From contig NZ_JANZXA010000008.1 of NCBI RefSeq assembly GCF_025153475.1, forward strand, positions 124,001 through 188,000: a stretch of DNA of 64,000 nt. The letters run 5' to 3'. The DNA comes from Novosphingobium mangrovisedimenti (lineage in GTDB: Bacteria; Pseudomonadota; Alphaproteobacteria; Sphingomonadales; Sphingomonadaceae). This document shows, one piece after another, positions 8,527-17,776 of this stretch. Each line of letters opens with the position of its first letter. The first letter of the stretch is position 1. The notes under the pieces were generated by a model. The model was not told the DNA's origin, searched no databases, and saw only the letters and a program-made list of their open reading frames with translations. A program made the translations under genes and the position numbers.

Positions 8527-10890
8527 GTGAACACTAGGACTCTTTCGAACAAGACGCTCCCCAAGGAGCTTCCCGTGTTGGCCGTGCTCGGCCTGTCCGA
8601 TCCGGCGGATGGCGATTGGACGCGTCTGCGTGGGCTGCAGTATTCCAGCCTGAGCGCGACGACGTTCGCCCGCATCGCCACGCAGGCCGCGGCCATACTC
8701 GCCACCGCCGCCCTGTTGATGGGCCAGGTGAACAGCATGATGCTGCTCGGGTGGATTGCGGTAGTGGCGGCCACGTTGTGGCACAGCTTCCGGGTCGACC
8801 GTTCGCTGACCGATGCCGACCGACGCCGGCTGTCGCGTGGCGAGGTCCACATGCAAATGGTCGGCGCCGTCGTCAACGGGCTTGCATGGGCCGTGCCGCT
8901 GGGATTCTTCGGCTTCTTCGTGGATTCGCAGACCCAGGTGAAGCTGTGGACCGTGATCGCCATGCTGATGACGGCATCCGCGATCCTGCTGCCCGCCGTA
9001 CCCATGAGCACGCTGCTCTTCGCCGGCATCGTGGGCGGTTCCACGTTCGTCTATTTCCTGTTCACCCAAAGCTACGACATGGCGGCGATCGCCGTGATCT
9101 TCACGGGCACGATCTTCGTCGGCGCCATCGAAGGCGCGCGGCGCTATATCGCCACCAAGGTCGCCGAAGCCGGCATTCTGGAGAAGAGCGAGGTCGTCTC
9201 GCTGCTGCTGCGCGAATTCGAGGAAGGCGAGGCGGACTGGCTCTGGCAGATCGACACGGCGCGCCGCGTGCGCGCGGTCTCTCCACGATTCGCGTTTGCC
9301 CTGGGCCGCGATCCCGCGGAAATCGAGGGCACGCCCTTCATCCAGCTTGTCGCCGGATCGGCATGGGAAACCGGACAGTTCCACTCGAGCCTGCACGACC
9401 TCGCCGAGCGCCTGAAGCGCCGCGAGAATTTCTCCAACCAGCTCGTGCGCGTCATGATCGGTGGCGAAGCGCGCTGGTGGGAGCTTTCGGGCACGCCCCG
9501 CTACAACGAGGATGGCATCTTCGACGGTTTTCGCGGTGTCGGCTCGGACGTCACCGAGGCGCGCGAGAATTCCGACAAGATCGCCTGGCTGGCCCGCTAC
9601 GACACGCTCACCGGCCTGCCCAACCGCATGATGCTTACCGAAGCGCTGGGCGAGGCGCTGGACTATGCCGAAAAGTGGCGCACGCGCTGCGCGTTCCTGA
9701 TGATCGACCTCGACCGGTTCAAGGCGGTCAACGATACCCTCGGGCACCTCGTCGGCGACCAGCTGCTCGCGCGCGTCTCCGAGCGGCTCAAGGAGCAGAT
9801 GAGCGAGAACGAGTTGTGCGGTCGCCTCGGCGGTGACGAGTTCGCCATCGTCATCCGCGACGCTTCCGATCTCCAGCACGTCGACCGTGTCGCCAGTCAG
9901 GTCATCCATCGCCTTTCGCAGCCCTACGAGATCGACCACCACACCCTCTACGTCGGGGCTTCGGTCGGTTCGGCCATCGGCCCGCGCGACGGTTCGACCG
10001 TCGAGACGCTGATGCGTAACGCCGACCTCGCGCTCTATCGGTCGAAGGACACCGGCGGCAACGCCCACTTCACCTACGAGCCGGCGCTGCATGCCCATGC
10101 GGAAGAACGCCGCCAGCTGGAATTCTCCCTGCGCCACGCGCTCGAGAGAAACGAATTCACCGTGGTCTACCAGCCCGTGGTCGATGCCCAGAACGAAAGC
10201 GTCGTCAGCTTCGAGGCGCTGCTGCGCTGGACCAGCAAGGACCATGGCTTCGTCAGCCCGGCCAAGTTCATTCCGCTGGCCGAGGATACCCGCCTGATCG
10301 TGCCGATCGGCGAATGGGTGCTGCAGCAGGCCTGCAGCGAAGCGATGAACTGGCCCGATCACGTGCGCGTCGCGGTCAACGTCTCGGGCGAGCAACTGCT
10401 CGATCAGAACTTCACCTCGACGGTCGTCACCGCGCTGGCCCAGAGCGGCCTGCCCGCCCGTCGTCTCGAGGTCGAGGTTACCGAGAGCATCTTCCTGCGC
10501 GATGCCACCCTTGCCCGCTCCGCACTGGAGCAGGTCATGGCACTGGGCTGCGGCGTCGCGCTCGACGACTTCGGCACCGGCTATTCCTCGCTCGGCTACC
10601 TGCGCAAGCTGCGCTTCTCGACGATCAAGGTGGACCGCTCGTTCGTCCAGGGTGCCGCGACCGGCAACCCCGAAAGCCTCGCGATCATCCGTGCCGTCGT
10701 CGCCATGGCGGACAGCCTCGACATGTCGACCACCGCCGAAGGCGCGGAGACCGAGAAGGAAGTCGAGATGATCCGCAAGCTCGGCTGCCGGAAGATCCAG
10801 GGCTACTTCTTCGGTCGCCCGATGCCCGCCGAGGATGCCGAGGCGCTGTTCCGCAATCCCGTCTATCTGGGAAAACACAACGCGGCCTGA
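8527..10890 (+). CDS. Membrane-anchored GGDEF/EAL cyclic-di-GMP protein with PAS domain
   Basis: A 787-residue protein. About five or six membrane segments lie between residues 45 and 200, then a PAS-like domain (DWLWQIDTARRVRAVSP), a GGDEF domain with an intact RLGGDEF signature (435-439) and an EAL domain with EALLRW (563-568), LDDFGTGYSSL (679-689) and KVDRSFV. Both catalytic signatures look intact, so it could both make and degrade c-di-GMP. The RxxD inhibitory I-site upstream of GGDEF is not present (SENE occurs there). GTG start at 8527; no strong Shine-Dalgarno is visible. The signal sensed by the membrane and PAS parts is unknown. Confidence 0.9.
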   Translation: MNTRTLSNKTLPKELPVLAVLGLSDPADGDWTRLRGLQYSSLSATTFARIATQAAAILATAALLMGQVNSMMLLGWIAVVAATLWHSFRVDRSLTDADRRRLSRGEVHMQMVGAVVNGLAWAVPLGFFGFFVDSQTQVKLWTVIAMLMTASAILLPAVPMSTLLFAGIVGGSTFVYFLFTQSYDMAAIAVIFTGTIFVGAIEGARRYIATKVAEAGILEKSEVVSLLLREFEEGEADWLWQIDTARRVRAVSPRFAFALGRDPAEIEGTPFIQLVAGSAWETGQFHSSLHDLAERLKRRENFSNQLVRVMIGGEARWWELSGTPRYNEDGIFDGFRGVGSDVTEARENSDKIAWLARYDTLTGLPNRMMLTEALGEALDYAEKWRTRCAFLMIDLDRFKAVNDTLGHLVGDQLLARVSERLKEQMSENELCGRLGGDEFAIVIRDASDLQHVDRVASQVIHRLSQPYEIDHHTLYVGASVGSAIGPRDGSTVETLMRNADLALYRSKDTGGNAHFTYEPALHAHAEERRQLEFSLRHALERNEFTVVYQPVVDAQNESVVSFEALLRWTSKDHGFVSPAKFIPLAEDTRLIVPIGEWVLQQACSEAMNWPDHVRVAVNVSGEQLLDQNFTSTVVTALAQSGLPARRLEVEVTESIFLRDATLARSALEQVMALGCGVALDDFGTGYSSLGYLRKLRFSTIKVDRSFVQGAATGNPESLAIIRAVVAMADSLDMSTTAEGAETEKEVEMIRKLGCRKIQGYFFGRPMPAEDAEALFRNPVYLGKHNAA

Positions 10891-10933
10891 GACGCGGGCG
10901 GCATGACAGGCAGCCGCGCTGCGGGATAACGCT

Positions 10934-12523
10934 TCAGCCCTGCCCTGCGCCCGGCAGGCGCAGTTCGCGCTCCAGCTTCAGCGCTTCGCGAAAGCCGCGA
11001 TCGTGGCTGACGCACAGGATCGCGCCGTCGTAGGCCTGCAGCGCCTCTTCCAGCAGCATCGTCGCATCCACGTCGAGATGGTTGGTCGGCTCGTCGAGGA
11101 TCAGCATGCGCGGCGGCAAGGTTCGCGCGAACAGGCAGGCCAACGCCAGGCGCACGCGCTCGCCACCTGACAGGCTCTCCACCGTGCGATCGCCCCACCG
11201 GTTGCGGAATCCATAGACCGCCAGCGCGTCGTGTGCCTGCCCCGCCTGCATCTGCGGATTGTGCCGACGCATCGCCTCCAGCGCGCTTTCAGACCTTTCC
11301 AGCAGCGAAAGGTGCTGGTCGAGCAGGACGATGTCCTCGCGGTCCGCCGTCACGCTTCCCGCCTGCGGTTCCTCTTCGCCCTGCAACAAGCGGATCAGGC
11401 TGGTCTTGCCCGAGCCGTTGGGCCCGGTGAGCACGATCCGTTCAGGCCCGCGAACCGTCAGGTCCAGCGGACCGAACAGGTGCCGCCCGTCCCGCACGCA
11501 GGCCACCTGCCGGGCCTCGACCAGCACATGGCGCGGCGGCAGCCCGCAAGGCGGCAGCGCGATGCGGATCGGCACCAGCCGCTCCACATCCGCCTGTGCC
11601 CGCGCAAGGGCCTCCCCGGCCTGTTCCACGCTGCCATCGCCTACCGCGCGGTAGCGGGCGGCCGTCTGCTCCGCCCTCTGCTGGCGCGCGTGAAGCAGGA
11701 TCTTCGGCTCCGAGGCGCGCGCGGCGAAGGCCCGGCCGCGCTTGTCGCGCCGCGCCTGCTTTTCCGCCTCGCGCTGCCGCTCGCGCCGCGCCGTCTTCAC
11801 GGCTGCTTCCGCCTTTTCGAGTGTCCGTACCGCCTGCGCCCGCTGCGCGCCGCGCTGTTGCTCGAAAGCGCTCCATCCGCCGCCCACGACATGAACGCCG
11901 GCCTGCGTCAGTTCGACGATGCGGTCGACATGTTCGAGCAGGGCGCGATCGTGGCTCGCGACCAGCACCGGCCCATGCCAGCGCCCGATCAGGTCGATCA
12001 CCGCGTCGCGTCCGGCATCGTCCAGATTGTTTGTCGGCTCGTCGAGCAGCAGCACGTCGGTATCGTCCAGCAGCAATGCCCCCAGCATCACGCGCATGCG
12101 CTCGCCCCCGCTCAGAACGGCCAGCGGCCTGCCGGGTTCGAGCGGCGCGAGACCCACCGAGGCCAGCGCCGCATCGAGGCGCGAGGGCAGCGTCCAGTCC
12201 GCCTGCGCGTGATCCTCGTCGGAGGCCGTGCCACGCTCTATCCGCTCCAGGCAGGCCAGCGCCTCCCCGCCGAGCAGATCGCCGACCGTGCGCATGCCGG
12301 TCGGCGGCAACTGGCGCAGGAAGCCGACCTTGCCCCGGCAGGTGATCCTGCCCTGCACGACGCCCCCCTGCCCGGCAATCGCCGCAAGCAGCGTCGACTT
12401 GCCCGAACCGTTGCGCCCGACAAGCCCCACGCTTTCACGCGCAAGCGAAAGGTCGAGATCCGAAAAGAGAAGAGTACCATCCGGCGTCGCACAGGCGACG
12501 CCATCGAGAGTAAGGTATGTCAT
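10934..12523 (-). CDS. ABC-F family ATPase (ribosome-associated type)
   Basis: A 529-residue soluble protein with two ABC ATPase domains and no membrane segments, the ABC-F layout (EttA, Uup, antibiotic-resistance ARE proteins). Walker A motifs are GRNGSGKS (36-43) and GPNGSGKT; signature motifs are LSGGERMRV and LSGGERVRL; Walker B motifs are LLLDEPTNNLD and LILDEPTNHLD. The region between the domains carries an arginine/lysine-rich helical linker (RRERQREAEKQARRDKRGRA), long enough to act as the P-site tRNA interaction motif. ATG at 12521-12523 (MTYLTLDG) is preferred; another in-frame ATG lies 15 bases upstream. The specific role (quality control versus resistance) is unclear. Confidence 0.85.
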   Translation of the reverse strand: MTYLTLDGVACATPDGTLLFSDLDLSLARESVGLVGRNGSGKSTLLAAIAGQGGVVQGRITCRGKVGFLRQLPPTGMRTVGDLLGGEALACLERIERGTASDEDHAQADWTLPSRLDAALASVGLAPLEPGRPLAVLSGGERMRVMLGALLLDDTDVLLLDEPTNNLDDAGRDAVIDLIGRWHGPVLVASHDRALLEHVDRIVELTQAGVHVVGGGWSAFEQQRGAQRAQAVRTLEKAEAAVKTARRERQREAEKQARRDKRGRAFAARASEPKILLHARQQRAEQTAARYRAVGDGSVEQAGEALARAQADVERLVPIRIALPPCGLPPRHVLVEARQVACVRDGRHLFGPLDLTVRGPERIVLTGPNGSGKTSLIRLLQGEEEPQAGSVTADREDIVLLDQHLSLLERSESALEAMRRHNPQMQAGQAHDALAVYGFRNRWGDRTVESLSGGERVRLALACLFARTLPPRMLILDEPTNHLDVDATMLLEEALQAYDGAILCVSHDRGFREALKLERELRLPGAGQG

Positions 12524-12566
12524 AAGAACACCAAGCAAGCATGAGCAGGAAATCCGCGCTGTTTGC

Positions 12567-12591
12567 TTAGTTGTTCATGACACTTTCCCTC
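12567..12591 (-). promoter_or_regulatory. Possible leader mini-ORF upstream of the ABC-F gene
   Basis: On the minus strand GAGGGAAAG (12583-12591) is followed after four bases by ATG AAC AAC TAA (12578-12567), a four-codon reading frame ending 44 bases before the ABC-F start. Short leader ORFs with good ribosome sites precede several regulated ABC-F resistance genes. Here the frame may also occur by chance. Confidence 0.2.
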
Positions 12592-12718
12592 GTGGTTGCG
12601 GTGCGCAGTTAGGATACTGCGGCAGGAATTGCAAGCTGCTGGAAAACGTGGCGCCGTACTTCAGACCTTTGGAGAAAGTCTCATCGGCGCACGCAAACAG
12701 GAATTCGCGTCGTTCCCG

Positions 12719-14320
12719 TCACAATCCCAAGGTCGAAAGGCTTTTCTCGATCACTTCGCGCGCGCGTGTGTGTGAAAAGGGAAACGAGCGGAAAAAGGTC
12801 TCCGCGCTGAGCGCGGGATCGGCCTGACGCGCGCGGGCCAGCCAGTTACGGGCCTGATCCCGTTTGCCCACCAGCTGCACGGTTAAGGCCGCAATCAACG
12901 TGATATGCTTGTGGGCGCCGGGCATCATCGCCGCACGTGATCCGAATTCTGCCGCATGCTCGTAATCGCCGAGCTGGACATGCGTGAGTGCACGGCCCGA
13001 GACCATGGCATAGGCCAGCGGGTCGAGCGGGCTCAGCTCGAGCGCGAGCTTGAGATCCGCGTCCGCCGCTTCGGGCTTGCCCGCCATGATGCTCACCAGC
13101 CCGCGGTTGTAGACCCCTTGGGCGTAGCTCGGGCTCAGGCTGGTTGCGCGATCGAACCAGCCGATGGAGTCCTCCAGCAGACCGTCCAGCCAGAAACTGC
13201 GGCCGACATTGAAATGCGCGAAGGGATCGAGACGGTCGGCTTCGAGTGCACGGTGAGCGAGCGCGCGGGCAGTCTCCCGCTCGGCCTCCGGGTCCTCCGC
13301 GAAGCCCAGGAACGCATTCTGGAAATGGGTGAAGGAGAGCCCGCCGAGGGCCCGCGAAAAATAAGGATCGCACGCCAGCGACCGTTCGAACAATCGCGCC
13401 GCGTGGGCGTTGTCGGCCTGCGTGAAGCGATACATGTGGTCGATCCCCAGATGGAAGGCTCCCCATGCGTCGAGTTCGGCGGGGGGCCGGCCTCGGGCGA
13501 TACGGACTTCGTTGCGGGGGATCTGGACTTCGAGGGCCGCCACCACCCTTGCCTCGATCTCGGGCCGCATGTCCTGCAGTTCAGCCAGATCGCCACGATA
13601 GTGCTCGGCCCAGATTGTCTCCCCGTCGCCCGTGTCGACCAGCGTTATCGCAACAGTCACGGCGTTGCCCGCCAGTTCGATCGTACCAACGAGGCAATAA
13701 CGCACGGCCAGTTCGCGTCCCACCGCGAGCGGGTCCACGTCCGCGCCGCGAAAGCGAAAGCTCGAACCACGAGCAATGACGAACAGCCAGTGTAGCCGCG
13801 AAAGGTCCATGATGATGTCGGCCGGCAGCGCATCGCCGACAATGTCGTGCGGTCCTGGCTCGCCGATCATCAGGAAAGGCAATACGGCGATCGAGGGACG
13901 CCCCTGCCGGGCGTTCAGCAGCGCGGTGGTGATCGCGGATGCCGAAGCGACTTCCGGCTGCAACGATGCCTGGAATGCGGGCCGTGCCACGTCGCACTCG
14001 GTCACCTCTCCGACGAAGCGAAAGCCCTTGCCATGGATCGTGCGGATCAGCCGTTGCTGGCTCCCGTCGTCGCCGATGGCCTTGCGCGCGGCCTTGATCC
14101 GGGCCGCGACCGCGGATTCGGAAACGATCCGTCCGTCCCAGATCCTGTCGATGATCTCGTCCTTGCCGAGCATCCGCTCGCGGTTTCCAGCCAGCAGGAT
14201 CAACAGCGAGAGAACCTGCGGTTCGACATGCACGGGGTTGCCGTCCGACCGCAATTCGAAGCGGGCGGCGTCCAGTTCGAATGTTTCGAATCGGTAGATG
14301 CGCGGGCCAAATCCGGTCAA
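12719..14320 (-). CDS. Winged-helix transcriptional regulator with TPR region
   Basis: A 533-residue protein. The N-terminal 105 residues form an OmpR/CadC-type winged-helix DNA-binding domain (FELDAARFELRSDG, EPQVLSLLILLAGN, IHGKGFRFVGEV). A TolB-like/adenylate-cyclase-regulator segment follows (PSIAVLPFL, LSRLHWLFVIARGSSF, YCLVGTIE, DGETIWAEHY). The C-terminal half carries TPR-like helical repeats (YAQGVYNRGLVSIMAGKPEAA and others). No membrane segment separates the domains, unlike CadC, so it should act in the cytoplasm. TTG start at 14320 is supported by AAGGGGGGG just upstream. Such proteins are common in sphingomonads; target genes and signal are unknown. Confidence 0.85.
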   Translation of the reverse strand: MTGFGPRIYRFETFELDAARFELRSDGNPVHVEPQVLSLLILLAGNRERMLGKDEIIDRIWDGRIVSESAVAARIKAARKAIGDDGSQQRLIRTIHGKGFRFVGEVTECDVARPAFQASLQPEVASASAITTALLNARQGRPSIAVLPFLMIGEPGPHDIVGDALPADIIMDLSRLHWLFVIARGSSFRFRGADVDPLAVGRELAVRYCLVGTIELAGNAVTVAITLVDTGDGETIWAEHYRGDLAELQDMRPEIEARVVAALEVQIPRNEVRIARGRPPAELDAWGAFHLGIDHMYRFTQADNAHAARLFERSLACDPYFSRALGGLSFTHFQNAFLGFAEDPEAERETARALAHRALEADRLDPFAHFNVGRSFWLDGLLEDSIGWFDRATSLSPSYAQGVYNRGLVSIMAGKPEAADADLKLALELSPLDPLAYAMVSGRALTHVQLGDYEHAAEFGSRAAMMPGAHKHITLIAALTVQLVGKRDQARNWLARARQADPALSAETFFRSFPFSHTRAREVIEKSLSTLGL

Positions 14321-14455
14321 GCGCCCCCCCTTTCCCTGAATTCTTCAAGAAAAGGTCAGATATCTTCACGCCGACGTCAAGCAGCGCCAGACAAGGCGCT
14401 GTATTCCTTGAACATCGGAAACAGCCGATGCGCCAAATGAACAAGGAGAACAGAA

Positions 14456-14680
14456 ATGCCTCTCGTCACCATCGATGTCATCAAGAACGTCTTCACCGAA
14501 GAACAGAAGCATGCCCTGATCGACAATGTCACCGAAGCGATGATCGCCGTCGAAGGCGAAGCCATGCGCCCGGTCACCTGGGTCCGGATCATGGAAGTCG
14601 AACAGGGCGACTGGGCAATCGGCGGCCAGCGCCTCGGCGCGGCGGACGTCCATGCCATGGCCGGCAAGAAAGCCGCCTGA
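14456..14680 (+). CDS. 4-oxalocrotonate tautomerase family protein
   Basis: A 74-residue protein with the tautomerase fold. After Met removal Pro1 (PLVTIDVIKNVF) would be the catalytic base. MRPVTWVRIMEV and GDWAIGG correspond to the central and aromatic active-site segments of the family, with Trp in place of the usual Phe50. The position equivalent to Arg11 of 4-OT is Val, so substrate preference probably differs from classical 4-oxalocrotonate tautomerase. AAGGAG lies about seven bases before the ATG. It is divergent from the winged-helix regulator gene, which could control it. Confidence 0.85.
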   Translation: MPLVTIDVIKNVFTEEQKHALIDNVTEAMIAVEGEAMRPVTWVRIMEVEQGDWAIGGQRLGAADVHAMAGKKAA

Positions 14681-14768
14681 CCTTGCCGACACCCCGTCAA
14701 ACGGCAGGGCCGTGCCTGTGGCGCAGCCCTGCTCCGTTTCCGGTCAGGGACACGGCCAGCAGGATCGC

Positions 14769-15446
14769 TTACGCCCCGACCAGCCCCCTGATCGCGCTTT
14801 CGAACAGCGCACGGCCGTCGGTGCCGCCGTGGGTCGCCTCGATGGCGCGCTCGGGGTGCGGCATCATGCCCAGCACGTTGCCGGCGGCGTTGAGCACGCC
14901 GGCGATCTGGCGGGCCGAACCGTTGACGTCTTCCATGTAACGGAAGGCGACCCGGCCTTCGCCTTCGAGACGATCCAGCGTCTCCTCGTCGGCGAAGTAG
15001 TTGCCGTCGTGGTGCGCCACGGGGATCGCGATTTCCTGTCCCGCCTCATAGCCGCTGGTGAACAGCGACTGCGCGTTTTCCACCTTCAGCCTCACGTCGC
15101 GGCAGACGAAGCGGATCACCGAATTGCGCAGCAGCGCGCCGGGCAGCAGTCCGCTTTCTGTCAGCACCTGGAAGCCGTTGCACACGCCGAGCACCGGCAC
15201 GCCCTTGTCGGCGGCGGCGATCACCGCCTGCATCACCGGCGAGCGCGAGGCGATGGCGCCGCAGCGCAGATAGTCGCCATAGGAAAAGCCACCGGGCAGC
15301 GCGATGAAGTCCAGCCCCTCGGGCAGGTCGTGGTCGCCATGCCACACGCGCAGTGCCGGGGTGCCCGAGACCTTCTCCAGCGCATCCGCCATGTCGCGGT
15401 CGCAGTTGGAGCCGGGAAAGGTGATGACGGCGGAGCGGAAGGCCAT
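14769..15446 (-). CDS. purQ: Phosphoribosylformylglycinamidine synthase subunit PurQ (glutaminase)
   Basis: A 225-residue class I glutamine amidotransferase that supplies ammonia to PurL in step four of purine synthesis. Cys89 in LGVCNGFQ is the nucleophile, and His197 and Glu199 in PHPERA complete the triad. [13 protein letters not shown] is characteristic of PurQ. The ATG overlaps the purS stop codon (TGATG), so the two are translationally coupled. Many longer in-frame upstream codons exist, but this start matches the family. purL is not in the window. Confidence 0.97.
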   Translation of the reverse strand: MAFRSAVITFPGSNCDRDMADALEKVSGTPALRVWHGDHDLPEGLDFIALPGGFSYGDYLRCGAIASRSPVMQAVIAAADKGVPVLGVCNGFQVLTESGLLPGALLRNSVIRFVCRDVRLKVENAQSLFTSGYEAGQEIAIPVAHHDGNYFADEETLDRLEGEGRVAFRYMEDVNGSARQIAGVLNAAGNVLGMMPHPERAIEATHGGTDGRALFESAIRGLVGA

Positions 15447-15682
15447 CAGGCGGCCACCTTCTCGATGCGGTAGTTCTCGATCACCATGTTGGCGAGCAGC
15501 TTGCGGCACATGTCGTCGAGCGCCTCGTCGGTCGTGCTGTCGGCGACGTCGAGCTCGAACAGACGTCCGGCGCGCACGTCGTTTACGCCGGAAAAGCCCA
15601 GGCCTTCGAGCGAATGGTGGATGGCCCGCCCCTGCGGATCGAGCACACCGGGCTTCAGACTGACGTGGATGCGGACTTTCAT
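15446..15682 (-). CDS. purS: Phosphoribosylformylglycinamidine synthase subunit PurS
   Basis: A 78-residue PurS. It dimerises and bridges PurQ and PurL in the three-subunit FGAM synthase found in bacteria that lack the single-chain enzyme. The [20 protein letters not shown] segment is the family signature and ELDV plus the C-terminal NYRIEKV strand complete the ferredoxin-like fold. It is directly upstream of purQ and overlaps its start by one base. It diverges from a SDR gene. Confidence 0.96.
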   Translation of the reverse strand: MKVRIHVSLKPGVLDPQGRAIHHSLEGLGFSGVNDVRAGRLFELDVADSTTDEALDDMCRKLLANMVIENYRIEKVAA

Positions 15683-15719
15683 CGCAGGGCCTTTCGCTTA
15701 CGAGCGGGCAGATTCGTTT

Positions 15720-15747
15720 GATGCGCCTATGACTCCTGAGGCGCATC
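15720..15747. repeat. 9-bp inverted repeat in divergent purS/SDR promoter region
   Basis: GATGCGCCT (15720-15728) and AGGCGCATC (15739-15747) are exact reverse complements separated by 10 bases. The element lies about 40 bases upstream of purS and 65 upstream of the SDR start. It could be an operator or an RNA hairpin; there is no U-tract for a terminator. Confidence 0.5.
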
Positions 15748-15812
15748 AGGGCAAGCCGTGCTATGGGCGCCGCTGTTGAACAGGCCCCCCGATGGCCGAA
15801 ACGGAGCAGTGC

Positions 15813-16718
15813 ATGTCGATTTCCTTCGCCGGTCAGGTCGCGATCGTCACCGGAGCGGGCAATGGCCTTGGCCGCGCCTATGCGCTGGATCTGGCCCGCC
15901 GGGGCGCAAAAGTGGTCGTCAACGACCTCGGCGCCGCGCGCGACGGCAGCGGCCATTCGGACGCGGCGCTCGCCGTGGTAGAGGAAATCCGCAGCCAGGG
16001 CGGCGAGGCGATGGCCGACGGTGGCGACGTTTCCGACTTCGCGCAGATGCAAGTCCTGGCCGAGCGCGTCGTCAGGGACTGGGGCGGCGTGCATGTCCTC
16101 ATCAACAACGCGGGCATCCTGCGCGACCGCACCTTCGCCAAGATGGACCCGGCCGATTTCGAGCTCGTGCTGCGCGTCCACCTGCTCGGCAGCGCCTTTG
16201 CGACCAAGGCCGTGTGGAACACGATGCGCGAGCAGAACTACGGCCGGGTGCTGATGACCACCTCGTCCACCGGGCTCGGCGGCAATTTCGGGCAGGCGAA
16301 CTATGGCGCGGCCAAGGCGGGCGTGCTGGGCCTTGCCCGTACGCTGCGACTGGAAGGTGCCAGGCACGACATCCGCGTCAACTGCATCGCCCCCACCGCC
16401 GGCACACGCATGACCGCCGACATCTTCCCGGACGAGGCCTACAAGGCCTTCGAACCCGAAGGCGTCGTGCCCGCAGCCGTCTTCCTGGTGTCGAAGGATG
16501 CCCCCACCGATGCGATCGTGGCGGCAGGCGGCGGCGTATTCCAGAGCGCCTTCATCACCATGAACGACGGCATGCTGCTGCCCGAGGCCGAACGCACCGC
16601 GGAAGGCTTCGCAAGGGCCTGGCCGAAAATCCGCGAGCGGGCGGGAGACCACGTGTTCGAGAACGGCATGGAGCAATCACACCATGCGCTGTCGATGCTG
16701 CTGAAATCGCAGCATTAA
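15813..16718 (+). CDS. SDR-family dehydrogenase, multifunctional-enzyme (hydroxyacyl-CoA) type
   Basis: A 301-residue short-chain dehydrogenase. NAD(P)-binding TGAGNGLG lies near the N-terminus, then [25 protein letters not shown] and the catalytic region [21 protein letters not shown]. Wording such as VNDLG and [11 protein letters not shown] resembles the (3R)-hydroxyacyl-CoA dehydrogenase domain of peroxisomal-type multifunctional enzymes, so a CoA-ester substrate is plausible. ATG at 15813 is chosen because GGAG lies six bases before it; another in-frame ATG at 15792 lacks such a site. Confidence 0.85.
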   Translation: MSISFAGQVAIVTGAGNGLGRAYALDLARRGAKVVVNDLGAARDGSGHSDAALAVVEEIRSQGGEAMADGGDVSDFAQMQVLAERVVRDWGGVHVLINNAGILRDRTFAKMDPADFELVLRVHLLGSAFATKAVWNTMREQNYGRVLMTTSSTGLGGNFGQANYGAAKAGVLGLARTLRLEGARHDIRVNCIAPTAGTRMTADIFPDEAYKAFEPEGVVPAAVFLVSKDAPTDAIVAAGGGVFQSAFITMNDGMLLPEAERTAEGFARAWPKIRERAGDHVFENGMEQSHHALSMLLKSQH

Positions 16719-16769
16719 ACTCCAGCAAGGTGGATTGACTAAAGCTGCTGCGGTCTCTCAAGAAGAAGC

Positions 16770-17396
16770 ATGGCGCTACTGAAGCTCGATCATGGACTGC
16801 GCGTGCTCGAACGGCGCAGTTTGATCGCGACTTATGCGATCTACGCATACATAGCGCTTTCTTTCGCAATGATCGTGATGCTGTACGGCGGCATGGCCAA
16901 TTGGCAGGGCTTTTACGGCAGCATCGACCTCGTTACAATCAGCGCGCTGACGACCGTGGTTTACTGGGCCGGAACGCTTTTTGCCGCCATCGTGATCCTG
17001 ATGTGGATATACCGTGCCCACGCAAACCTGTTTGCGGCTGGCATGGAGGGCCTGAAATATACGCCAGGCTGGTCTGTCGGCTGGTTCTTCATTCCCATCG
17101 CCAACTTCTTCGAACCGTTTCAAGCCATGCGCGAACTTCTGCAAGTCAGCCGCTACGGAAACAAGCCGATGATGCGCGACCTGCCGGAACTCGTGCCTTG
17201 GTGGACGTTCTTTGTCGGCAGCAATGTCATCGGTACCGTGAATGGAACGGCCTTCGTTGCCGACGATGTGCAATATCTTCTTGCCGCAGTGACACTGGTT
17301 CTGGACATCGCTGCAGCGTGGTGCCTGCTTCAAATCGTACGCGTGGTTACGCGAGCACAGACCGAACGCCTTTCCATGAGCCACACCTTCGTCTGA
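16770..17396 (+). CDS. DUF4328 membrane protein
   Basis: A 208-residue integral membrane protein with about four membrane segments (near residues 20-42, 55-80, 100-112 and 165-190). The central segment YRAHANLFAAGMEGLKYTPGWSVGWFF with FIPIANFFEPFQAMREL is the DUF4328 signature. Function of the family is unknown. AAGAAG lies upstream of the ATG. It converges on the DUF2794 gene with a three-base gap. Confidence 0.85.
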   Translation: MALLKLDHGLRVLERRSLIATYAIYAYIALSFAMIVMLYGGMANWQGFYGSIDLVTISALTTVVYWAGTLFAAIVILMWIYRAHANLFAAGMEGLKYTPGWSVGWFFIPIANFFEPFQAMRELLQVSRYGNKPMMRDLPELVPWWTFFVGSNVIGTVNGTAFVADDVQYLLAAVTLVLDIAAAWCLLQIVRVVTRAQTERLSMSHTFV

Positions 17397-17399
17397 AGC

Positions 17400-17771
17400 T
17401 CAGTCCTCCACCACCTTCAGCAGCTTGCGTTCCAGCGGGCTGAGCACGCCGGCCAGTTCGTGCCCGCGCTTGAGGACTTGCCCGGCCTCGCCGAACAGCG
17501 CCCACATGCCCTGCTTGTTGCGCAATCCCGGGCGCTTCTCGATACGGGCCTGGGGCCGCTCGGCGGCGCGACGGAAGGCGCAGAAGCTGGCCGCGTCCTT
17601 GCCAAAGTCCACGGCATAGTCGCGCCACATGCCGGCCGCGACCATGCGGCCGTAGAGATCTAGAATGCGCTGGAGTTCGAACCGGTCGAAGCCGATCTGC
17701 AACGGGGCCCGGCCGGGAAAGGCTAAGACGCTACCGGAATGGGGACTGGTACCGATCGGACCTGCCGCCAT
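17400..17771 (-). CDS. DUF2794 protein
   Basis: A 123-residue cytoplasmic protein conserved in alphaproteobacteria as DUF2794. Recognisable parts are FDRFELQRILDLYGRMVAAG, WRDYAVDFG, FCAFRRAAERPQARIEKRP and GHELAGVLSPLERKLLKV. No function is known. The start lies five bases after the stop of the serine acetyltransferase gene, so the two are almost certainly cotranscribed. Confidence 0.88.
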   Translation of the reverse strand: MAAGPIGTSPHSGSVLAFPGRAPLQIGFDRFELQRILDLYGRMVAAGMWRDYAVDFGKDAASFCAFRRAAERPQARIEKRPGLRNKQGMWALFGEAGQVLKRGHELAGVLSPLERKLLKVVED

Positions 17772-17776
17772 TCAGA

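Noticed and set aside
8488..10878. A 796-codon open frame on the minus strand opposite the GGDEF/EAL gene
   Set aside because: High-GC coding sequence often leaves the opposite strand open. The product is a low-complexity Arg/Asp/Gly/His-rich string without domains, while the plus strand has clear catalytic motifs.
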